Origin: Pterobdella sp. o SKG-2022
Taxonomy: Eukaryota > Annelida > Clitellata > Hirudinida > Piscicolidae
NCBI GenBank assembly: GCA_964035795.1
Contig: OZ038325.1
Location: 4,717,163-4,781,162, forward strand
Direction of reading: 5' to 3'
DNA length: 64,000 nucleotides
Shown: piece by piece, positions 51,001-63,000 of the stretch
Position numbering within the stretch: the first letter of the stretch is position 1
How the letters are laid out: the number at the start of each line of letters is the position of its first letter
Program-made: the position numbers and the translations under genes
Notes under the pieces: generated by a model
The model's database searches: none
Told to the model about the DNA's origin: nothing
What the model saw: the letters and a program-made list of their open reading frames with translations, nothing else

Positions 51001-54000
51001 TAGTGTTTCATAGTACAAAACAAACAATTAGTTTACTAAACTCCTTGTTAATAAATTAAATGTTTATTCCTTACTGTTGTGTTATACAAGCTATACTACC
51101 ATTAAATTTTAAAAAGTTCATTCTAAATTGTAGCTTCAAAATTTATAATTAAACCGTGAATTTTAATAAAAAATTTTTATAATTTGTTTTTAGTTAACCA
51201 ATCATCAAATCCTTTTTATAGCCCGTTTTCCTTTACCAAGGGTTGGGCTTTTTGAAAGATCTATCTCGAAGCCGGCATTTCTTCTGAGTGCTATTGAGTG
51301 GAGCTGCACAAGCCATCCCTAGTTTTCTTTTGTCATTCAATACAAGCTCTTTCTAAGTTTTTCCGGCCTTTCAGGTTTCTTGCAAGAACCTAACTCCAAC
51401 TTCCGCACCTGCGAACTCTAACCAGCGCTACGCTCCACGTGTCTAGACTCGCTCATTCTGCTGGTACATGAAACTACCTGAACATTCTGAATGCCAAGTT
51501 TAGACTGTTACCCTGCTTCTCACTTTCTTGCATATGGGTTTGACAATTCTCACAAGCCATTCATCAATTTCCAACTTCCGCATCCTCCACCAAATCACTT
51601 TTCATGGGACTGTCGAAAGCTTTCTCCAGGTCAATGAAGGCTAATTAGAAGGGCTTACCAGCAACCAGATGTTTTCATTTAACTGACGTAGAATAAATAT
51701 GGCGTTAGTTGTTTCTGGAGCCTTCCACGGAATAAACTTCGAACAATTTATTTTTATCCCATTTAAGTCCACATTGAGTAAATGCAAGTGATGCTCTTTT
51801 CATGCTTTTTTTTGAGTCTTCATTCAGAGAAATTTGACCATTATCATTCTTCAACGGTTTATCTCCAATGACATCTTCCAAAGTTTTACTTTCTTGGATT
51901 AAGTTACGGAAATATTAGGAAATTTCATTTGCTTCACCAAGTTTTTCAGTTTTCAAACCTTGTTACGAGGAACAAACCTTTTTTTGAGATGAGAATGAGT
52001 GGGGACCTTAAAATCACCAACCACTAATCTATGCTGTGCTGCACACTCTTCCCCAACAATGACCTTTACATGAGAGACCCTTTTTTGAGACTTCTGTTAT
52101 ACAATGTGTAGTCGATTTGGGTCTTACAATCTTTTGACTGGTACGTAACAAGATGCTCAAACCTCTTTTGAACCAGGAGTTACTAACCTTTATCTCATTA
52201 GCGAAAGCAAATTCCAACACTCTCTTTCAGAGTTTCTCTCTCCTAAAGCTTACCCACCAGGCATCTTTTCAAAAGCAGTAGAATGTGATATTATAGGGAA
52301 ATTCCAGTCTCCACATATTACTAGTTGTTTTAAGTTTGAAACTTTAACTATGGTGGATTGTAGCACAAAATAGAATGATCTTTAACACTTTCACCAAGGT
52401 TAGCTTTAGGTGCATAAATACTCACAAAAACAAACACAAAGAAATATACATGATTGAAAAGAAATATCAATTATTCATAAAATTAAAATTTAAGTACCAT
52501 AAAACTATAATTTCCACGAATTTGATCGAATTTTGAGGTGAGTATGATATGAAATTATTGCTTATATATTTATAGATATAAAAATGAATTAAATTGGAGT
52601 AAACGATCATCGAATAATTTTTCACTTCATATATAAATGGCGAAATAACAAGTGTACTAATAAAAAAACAATTTGAACATAGATTGAATAATGAAATGTG
52701 TTTTACCTGTGCTTCCAGGCGCCCCAGCATCACCACTGTCACCTTGGGGTCCCTTAGGTCCTGTGAAACCCACGGGCCCATCAAAACCCGGAGCTCCTCT
52801 GACCCCTACAACGCCCGGCAAACCTGCATTTCCCGTGCTCCCAGATGCACCCGTGTTTCCTACATTTCCATCTACTCCTGACAAACCTGGGGCACCAATT
52901 GAACCTTTCTGGCCTGTCGGACCTGGACTCCCAAGAAATCCTGGATTTCCTGGAAATCCAGAAATACCTTTTATTCCAGGCGCACCTGTGTTGCCTAATT
53001 CACCAGGAGTACCTGGAAAACCGATTGAACCTTGAGGACCCTTGGAGCCAGGCTGACCGTTGGGTCCGGGATTTCCAGGATTTCCTGAGTTTCCTGCTGC
53101 GCCTGGTGAGCCGGTGAATCCAGTTGCTCCCGTATCCCCAAAAACTCCATTGATTCCAGGTGAACCAGGTAGCCCAGGTTGACCGGGTTGCCCAGCGACT
53201 CCTGGTCGTCCTGCTGGTCCTTGAGCTCCAGTGGCTCCCACAAGCCCTAACCCTCCATCCAAACCAGGAGCTCCCGTAGCTCCTTGACGTCCTGCAACTC
53301 CAGTTGAACCAATGTTACCAGCAGGACCGGGTGATCCTGGCAACCCAGGAAAACCAGGTTGACCTTGGGGTCCAATAGGTCCAGGCACACCTTGTACTCC
53401 TGCTTCACCAGGTGATCCATTTTGACCTGGAACACCAGGCCCTCCTGGCAAGCCAGAGGGACCGAGGTCTCCGGTAGCTCCTGTGAAACCTTGAGCACCA
53501 GGTGCGCCATTGTTTCCAGGTAGTCCAGTTGCTCCAATTTGTCCACTAGGTCCTGCAATGAAAAATTTGAAATAAATGATAAATGGGAATGTAAATGTAA
53601 GTTATTTATATTCTCGAAAAGGTAAAGTTGACCTGGTGATCCAGCAGGCCCTGGAACTCCGGCAAGTCCTTTGGAGCCAATAGCACCAGCATTACCAGGA
53701 AGACCATTTTGTCCAGAAGGGCCTGGCAAGCCTGAACTGCCCGTGTCCCCAGGAGAGCCAGAACTGCCATCTGAACCGTCAGGTCCAGACAAACCGACCG
53801 CACCAGGGTTACCAATAATACCTGAAATAAATTTATACATTTTTTATGATTCATTATATAAAACTGTAAATTAAATTTCATATAGAATATTTTTAATTAT
53901 TATATAATCCGTATAATTATTTATTAACGCTACTGTTTCATCATTTATACAATTATTATTCCACTGATTAACTCGGTTATTGTATATTTGAGAATGACAA

Positions 54001-57000
54001 AATAACTCACCAGGAACCCCCGAAAGTCCAGAAGAACCAGTGAAGCCTCTATCGCCGGGAGCTCCAAAAACTCCAGGAAGACCAGCAGGACCTGGTGCTC
54101 CAGGACTGCCTGGCTTTCCTGTCGACCCAGAAGGACCTGAAGAACCTGTCAAACCAGTAAAACCCACACCTCCTGGTGCTCCGGGCTGACCGACTGTACC
54201 AGGATTTCCCGGCTGACCAGTGCTCCCTTTACTTCCGGGATCTCCATTCACACCCGGATCTCCTGGCAAACCTGTTGGACCAGGAAATCCTTTGATTCCT
54301 GGTTCACCATTCACTCCAGGTACACCATTATTTCCTGGAAATCCTGCACTTCCTGGCGCGCCTTTGCTGCCTGGAAGACCAGTAGCTCCTTGATTACCAG
54401 AAATTCCTGGTACGCCTGGATCACCACTTAATCCTCTAAGCCCGGTTGAACCAGTAAACCCAGGTTGTCCATCAATACCGGGGAATCCAGGGGTTCCAGC
54501 AGTTCCAGGACTTCCTGTAAATCCTGTGCCTCCTGTTTCTCCTCTCTGTCCTCGAGCTCCTTGTGACCCAGGAAGACCTTTTTGTCCAGGGTTTCCAGGT
54601 GATCCAGAAGGTCCAAGTTGCCCAGAATTCCCGGGATTTCCTGGAATGCCAGGTTGACCAGCTGGACCTTGAACTCCTGGATCACCTGAGACTCCCACAG
54701 GTCCTGTATTACCTGGAGGCCCCGGAGCACCTTGTAAGCCAGGATCCCCCTGGTCACCTGGAGCACCTACCAATCCTGAAAAACCTGGTCTACCAGTAAA
54801 ACCAGTATTTCCTTGAGCTCCGCTTTGTCCAGGTGAACCTGTGACAAATATCAATTTCAAATATTTTTATTGAGTATAAATTCAATTTGAATAAAATTTT
54901 TTTCAACGGTTGAAACCTGAAAATCCAGCAGATCCTTTTTCTCCAGATTGGCCTACATTTCCAGGCTGTCCTGGCTGACCTGTCAAAAGTTATACTTGGT
55001 TCATTGTATCTATGCCTCTTTTGAGGTTTGAGAAACAATTGTTATAAACTAACCAATGGCTCCTTTTGCTCCCAAACCTCCGGAGGTGCCAGGTGTTCCA
55101 GGCTCACCAGGGGATCCTGGCAGACCTGGAGAACCATTGTCTCCAGGAGTTCCTGCAATTAAAAAAAATAATTTCAAGATTTTTTAAAAAAACCATTATA
55201 TTAATTTGACTAGCAAATGAGCTAAAAACTCACCAGAAGAGCCTGGAGATCCAATAACTCCTTGAACACCTCTGACCCCAGTTGCACCTGGCAGACCAGC
55301 AGAGCCAGGGCCTCCTGCAGTCCCTCTCTGTCCCACTAAACCAGGAGACCCAGTTTCTCCAGAAGCACCAATTACACCTGGAGCACCATTTGGACCCGGC
55401 AACCCTGCGGCACCTGGCTGGCCAACGTTGCCTATTTGTCCATTTGGTCCTCTTGGTCCAGACGGACCAGGTATCCCAATAAATCCAGAATTTCCTGCAG
55501 CTCCCCTCGACCCTGTGTCTCCTGGTCCTCCAGGCAAGCCAGAGGGACCCGGTTGTCCTGGATTGCCATCGATGCCAGTAGCTCCAGTGTTCCCTCGCAA
55601 TCCTGGTGATCCTGCTGGCCCAGGTAATCCAGTCAAACCTGATTTGAGAATCATTTTTCATTTAATTCAAATATTCTAGAAAAGTAATGAAAATTTGGAA
55701 ACTACCTGTAGCGCCTTGAATGCCAGGTAATCCGGGAATGCCAGCAGAGCCCGGAGATCCAGGACTACCAGGAAGCCCAGGCAAACCGGAAGATCCAGTG
55801 GGTCCAGGGTCTCCTGCATTTCCATTATCGCCACGCAAGCCTGGCGCACCTTTAGGCCCAGTGACTCCTGGGGCACCTGATGGTCCTGGTGCTCCCGCTT
55901 GTCCTGGTGCTCCTTGTGTTCCTGAAATATGTTGTCATACATTGGATACTTGTAGTAACAAAATTAGATTAACACTAAAAAGTAACTAGAAAATTTATAA
56001 GCTATTAAATTTTACCTGTGATACCAGGTGAACCAGTGTTCCCAGGTAATCCAGGTTGACCAGGGTTACCATCGGGGCCAGCAACTCCAGCTTGACCACT
56101 TGCTCCAATAGCACCATTAGGCCCAGTAGGACCTGGACTTCCAGATGAACCTTGAGAACCTGGCTGGCCATTTTGCCCAGGATTTCCTGGATTTCCAGGC
56201 TGACCTGTTACTCCTGGGGATCCAGGGGCTCCTTTGAAACCAGTAAAACCGGTTTGTCCACTGGGCCCAGTCGCTCCAGAAAACCCTTTCGGTCCTGGTA
56301 GTCCTGGAGCACCAGTAGAACCAGGTACTCCAGGACGGCCTTGATTGCCAGCTGGTCCAAGCAGACCTGGTGTTCCTGGGTTTCCAGAAAGCCCTGCAGG
56401 TCCTGGACTGCCTTGAAACCCTCTTTGTCCTGGAGAACCTGGAAAGCCCGGTGAACCTGCAGGCCCTGTGTTACCTTGAGGTCCTTTCAATCCGGGCAAA
56501 CCATTCGGGCCAGAAACTCCTCTTTGGCCCGGCTGTCCATCTGGTCCTGGTGCTCCCGAAAATCCTGCATATATTTAAAAGTTTTAAATTTATTAAGTCT
56601 GTCTTAAGTATTAATCAAATGTAATGAATTATTAAAAAAAGAAAAATTTTTTGAAATTTATATTTAAATTATTTTGTTTCCCTTATATATAACATTTCGA
56701 TAATTTTGAAGATTAATCTAACAATTGAAAAATTTAACTAATATTAAATATAGTATAAACTAATAAAAAATATAATTTAAAATTTCTGAATTTTTTGAAA
56801 TTCGTGCCAAAAACATGCCAACACATATATTTTCAAGTTTCAAAGTTGTCAAATTTTAAATAGATTGACTTTTTAAACATTAAAAAACATAAATTTAACA
56901 TATTATTCTAAAAGATTGAAATGGAAGGCACCTTGAAGGCCTGGGTCCCCTGTGGCACCCTGGACCCCCTGCGCACCAGGAAGACCAGAGACTCCAGGCA

Positions 57001-60000
57001 AGCCATCAGACCCTGGAACGCCTGGTTGACCATCATCTCCTGGACTTCCATTCACTCCTTGGGGCCCCAAAACTCCTTTGAAACCATTTGCTCCAGGCAG
57101 CCCTGGCTGACCTCTGTTGCCAGGGTCTCCAGTGGCTCCTGTGCCTCCTGGTGGTCCTCTGTTTCCCGGTGTCCCTGAGTTTCCAGGCAACCCAGGTGCT
57201 CCAGGTTGTCCTGTGGGCCCTGTAAAACCAGGTTCTCCTTGTTCTCCTGCACTTCCTGGAACTCCTGGCTGACCAGGAATACCGGGACTGCCATTACTTC
57301 CAGGGTTGCCTGCGGGTTGAAATTGGTGAGGTCGTATAGGCTGATGATTCACTTGATAATGTAAGATTTTCTTACAAAAAGCTTAGTAAATTCAGCTAAA
57401 TATATACTTTGTTTCTCTTACTGCTAAAATTTGCTTAATTTAGCCTAATGAAGTATGACAAGGTTGTACTTGTTGAAAATTTTAGCTCAAAAAAAATTTT
57501 CTCTAAGTGTTCTTATAAATCCTCATAATTTGAAGTTTTACTGTTGAAATTCAAGTATTCTCTCATTAAAATAATTTTAATTCAAATGCTATATTTTTTA
57601 AATTCAAAGCTATTAGTACGTAAAACTCTAGAATTTAAATCATTACAAAAAAATGAACATGTTAAAGATAATGAAACATCTATTCAAAGTACATTAAAGA
57701 ATAGTAGGAAACCTGGAAAGCCTGCAGGGCCCGTATTTCCGGGAACACCCCTGTTTCCAGGTAGACCTGGTGATCCCACATCTCCAGTTTCTCCCCTATC
57801 CCCTGGCAAGCCTATCACTCCGCTCACGCCTTTTTCTCCTATTGTTCCAGTTGCACCTGAGTCACCGAACAAGCCTACTCCTCCATTTTGACCAGGAATT
57901 CCAGGTGCACCACGGGGTCCTTACCAATAAAAAATTTATTTCAAAAAATATTTATTAATTTTTTATTCTAACTAGTTTTCTATTTCAATTTCTGATAAAA
58001 AGCTTGCAATAAATAAACAAACAAACCTTGCAATCCTTGATCTCCAGGAGAGCCAGAGGACCCAGGAGTGCCAGGGTTTCCAGTGAAACCAGGAAGGCCC
58101 ACGGGACCTGGAAACCCTGATGCACCAGGAGCTCCTCTTTGTCCATTACTTCCTTTTAATCCTCTAGTCCCATCTACTCCTGGTGCACCTCGATTTCCAG
58201 GTGATCCTGGACTTCCGGGTGTACCCGGGTTTCCTGAAGCACCTATCCCACCAGGCTGACCTGTATCACCTATTTCACCAGGTAATCCTTGAAGTCCAGG
58301 CAATCCCTTCTGTCCTATTATGTGTCAAAGCTTTATGAATATTTTTCTAAAATGAGCTACAATTATAAAGAAGTGAAAAATTGGTTCCCACCAGGATTTC
58401 CAGGCACTCCAGGTGATCCACTACTTCCAACAGGTCCAACAGAGCCTGGAACTCCAGTAGCTCCAGGTTGTCCCGAAGGTCCAGGCAAACCTGGGTTTCC
58501 ATCATTTCCTGGGATTCCTGGAGCTCCAGGCAATCCGATGTCACCCGTACTCCCATCTGATCCCGGCGTTCCTGGGCTCCCTGAAAGACCTCTAGGTCCA
58601 GAAACTCCAACGCTACCCGGTTGGCCAGTAAAACCAGTATTACCCATAGGCCCATCTGTTCCTGGTGCTCCTATGGGTCCAGGAGCACCCGTGTCACCAG
58701 GAAAACCATTATTCCCAGGAACTCCAGGACCTCCTGGAGGTCCTCTTGGCCCAGTCAAACCTGACAAACCAATCAAACCAGTCAAACCTTTCAAACCAGG
58801 CAAGCCTGAAGTACCTGTGGCACCGGTATCTCCCACTTCTCCAGAACGACCTGGAAAACCTCTAGCACCCGGTGAACCCGGGATTCCTGTTTGACCAGGC
58901 AAGCCTGGGCTGCCTGTGAAGCCTGTATTCCCCGGTACTCCTGCCATGATTTGAAAAACAATGATTATAAATGAAATAATCTAGCATATTTCATAATCAA
59001 TTGAAAAAGATGGATGCTTTCATTAGATGGCGTAAATTTAATCTAGACTAATATAAAAACGAGTATATATATTGGAAAAAAGAAACTAAAAAGAATGATA
59101 AAAAGGCCAAAATAAAAACGTCGCATAGGTGAAAGAATAAACATTTAAAGTGGAGAAAATAAAATGTTTAAAATTGCTAAAAATATGGATTGCAAGGGAT
59201 TTACGAGGATCAAAGTATATTAAGAATGCTAATGGTGAGGTGATAGTGAAGAAAAATGAGATGTTAGAAAAGTGAAAAGAATGATTTGAAAAACTCCTTG
59301 AAACAAATTATTCTCAATGAAAAATGCCCCAAGGAAAGAGAGGATAGCGATACTATGGTTGTGGACAAAGGTAAGAGTGATGCACTAGATTGTGGTAATT
59401 ATAGAGGCATAAGGCTTCTATAGTACAACATGAAAGTGTGGGAGAAGGTTCTGGAAGCCAGGTTAAGGAAAATTATTACCATTAATGAAAATCAACTCGG
59501 ATTCAGTCTACGCAAAAGAAAAACTGATGGATTGTTTGTGCTGAGAATTACAAGAAAAATATGGTGGCATAAAAAAGGAATAACATCATATTTTTGTTGA
59601 TTTAAAAAAAGCCTTTGATAGGGTGCCGAGAAGAGTGATAGAATGGGCCCTTAGAAGACAAAATGTGCTTAAAAGAATTGTTCAATTAATTAAGGCACTA
59701 TATGTAAACACGAACTCAAATGTAAATCTTTACATGAAAATCAAAGGAATTTGGAATAAAGGTTGGTGTTCACCAAGGGTCGGCTTTAAGCCCTCTGCTT
59801 TTCATTTTGGTAATGGAGGAAGACAAGAGAAAATGTAGATGAAATTCTGGTTTGCGCAATGAAAACTTCATATGTCCTAAATGTAGCTCTAAGAAATCTC
59901 ATAGTACCAATTACTCCAAGATCTAACTAAAGCTTTTGACATGGTTAGCAGATCAGGTCTCTTCACTCTACTACAAAAAATTGGATACCCTCCAAAGCTG

Positions 60001-63000
60001 CTCAAGCTAAAAATTACTTTTCATGAAAATATGCAGAAAAGCATTCAGCAAAATGGTGCCAACTCCAAGCCATTCCCTATCGTAAGTAGAGTCAAGCAAG
60101 GCTGCGTTTTAACCCCAAAACTATTTGGCATCTTCTTCTCTCTACTCCTGTTATATGCTTTTCAGGAAACAGAAGACGGCATATATCTCCACACCCTGGC
60201 TGCCCTAAGCGAACAAGCCTTACAGGGCCTAGTTGACCACTTTTCTCAAGCATGGGATGACTGAATTCAAAATCAGTCTTGAGAAGACTCAAATAATTTC
60301 ACGAGATATTCCCAATATTTACATCGGAGATCACATGCTCAAAGTTGTTGAAAACTTTGTCTACTAAAGCACAAATATTAAAAACAATCTCGCTTTGGAA
60401 AATGAGATTAATTCAAGAATAGGGAAGACAAGCTCAACAATGGAACGTCTAGCAAAAAAAGTCTGGAAGAATTCTCCTCAACAATTCAACAAAAATGGAT
60501 GTATATAAAGCATGCGTTCTTAGTACTCTTATTTATGAAAGCGAGAGCTGGACCTTGAATGCGCGTCAAGAAGCCAGACTAAATACATTCCACTTTCGTT
60601 GCTTACAAAGGATTTTGGGCATCTCATGGCAAAATCGCATTTTGAATGAGGACATTTTAAAAGAGGCAAAAACAGAGAGCATGTTTTCAATGCTAAAAAA
60701 GGCGGTTACGATGGTTAGGTTATGTCGGACGCATCGGAGATGGTAGACTTCCGGAAAACATCCTTTATAGCGAGTTAGATGACGGTAGCAAAGCTATAGG
60801 CAGACCCCTTCTCCGTTTCAAAGACATATGCAAACGTGACCTTAAAATATGCGGTATTGATATAGCTAACTGGGAGGTCGTCTCCACCGAGCAAAGTAAA
60901 TGGAGGAAAGCGGTAAAAGAGGGCGCTCAGAAAAGTGAGATTTTAAAGAAAGAAAAGTAGGCGAAGAGACGTGAAAAACAAAAAAAATCACACAAATAAA
61001 AAAAACTAATAGTTAGGGTTAGCTTTTGTCTTCATAGACATAACAGCGTATTATTATCATTTTTTTAATGACTCTGAAAGCAGCTTCAAACTCGAAGATG
61101 GTAAGATGAAAGGAAAGGTCAAATCTTTCAATTACTTGTTTTGATTGCGACAATGGTGTTGAGAGAATAGTAAGAGAAAAAATTGAAGCGGCATGGTTAA
61201 GTTAGAGGAATATCTCAGATCTGCTACTGAAAATTATGATTCCTCTAAAATATCGAACACGCATATATGAAGCATGCATTAGACCTGTTTTATTATATGG
61301 GATTGAGACATGGGTTTTAAACCAAAAATTGGTTGAAACGCCGGTAAGAAACGAAAATAAGATGCTCAGACAACTAGTTGGTATGAAGTATAGCGAGCAA
61401 CGAGGTAATCCTTTAGTGAGAATGTAGCATACCACGATTAGAGACGCGACTTAGAAGTCAAAGATTGAGGTGGTTTGGCCATATATTGAAGAAGCCAAAA
61501 AACAGTTTGAAACTGAAGTTTTGCAATATGAACCTCAAAAGACGTAAACCAGTCGGTAGGTCAAAGAAGACCTGGGAGAAATGCGTGGAAGAAGGTTTAA
61601 AAATACTGGAGTTGGGAGAGAGACATGCTTTTTAAAGAGAAACATGGAAACTTAAGATTTCGTCGAACCCCTGTTGAAAAGGAACAAATGACGTAAAACG
61701 ATTATGATGATATTTCATGACCAAGTACCTTGCAAGCCCCTTGGACCAGGTAGACCAATAGGTGAAGGGTCTCCTGTGGGACCTCTCATGCCACGATTTC
61801 CTGGAGCTCCAGGCAATCCAACAGGTCCTGTTGCACCTACTACTCCCGGATTTCCAGGGTTTCCTGGCAACCCAGTCATGCCTGTCAAACCAGTAGGGCC
61901 CTTGGAACCTGGCAATCCATCAGTTCCAGGATCTCCAGCAAAACCAGGAGGCCCATCAAATCCTGCAAGTCCTTTATCTCCAGACCTCCCTTCAACGCCG
62001 GGATCTCCTGGCAATCCTACGCTTCCTGGTTGGCCTGGAGCTCCCAGAGGTCCTTTATTGCCATTTGCTCCTGGATCCCCAGCTGGGCCTGGTGCACCTC
62101 TTGCTCCAGTAAAACCTTGTGCACCAGGGGTCCCTGGTTGTCCGTTTGGTCCAGGTAAACCGGGTAAACCTGTAAGCAATTGGAATGAAAAAAAAACAAA
62201 ATGTGAAGAAAAATCTGAATAAAAATTTGAAAGCGATGGCAATAATACCTGATGGACCAGGAGCTCCATTCAATCCAGGACTTCCAATAAAACCTTTTTG
62301 GCCTACACTTCCAGGATCTCCTGTGGCTCCAGAGGCTCCTATAGGCCCTGCTGAGCCTGGTGCTCCTTTTGAACCAAGAGCCCCTTGTGGCCCGGGCAAG
62401 CCGTTGGACCCGGGATCTCCTGGAAGGCCCGGAGACCCTGAAGCTCCTATGTCACCAGAAGGTCCAGGTGCTCCAGTTGCTCCTCGCAAACCTTGATCTC
62501 CAGGCAATCCGGTGAATCCTGGAGAACCCAATGCTCCTGAAGTGCCTGGAACGCCGGAAATTCCGGCTGGACCTACACTACCAGAAGAACCTGGCATACC
62601 CGGATTTCCAGTTGGTCCTGTAATTTGAATGATGAATAATGTACCAAAAGAAGCCAAAAATTAAATAAAAATTTCAGAAATTTTACCAAACCAGTGTTTC
62701 CGGGACTTCCAGGTGAACCAGGATTTCCTTTAGGTCCTTGTAAGCCATTAAGACCAGGAGATCCGGCGTTTCCAGTGGGTCCTGGCAACCCAGGTTGTCC
62801 TGAGTCTCCTAATCTCCCTGGAAGACCTTGAGAGCCTGGAGTGCCTGGGTTACCTGGCTGACCTGGTGCGCCACTTGGTCCCGTGTTTCCAGGGTTTCCA
62901 GGTAAACCGGGAAAGCCTTTCAAAATTAATTTATATCTTTAGTTCTTGCAAAAATTCATCAAATTCTAAAAAAGTATCGAAAAATTAAAAGTATTATTGA

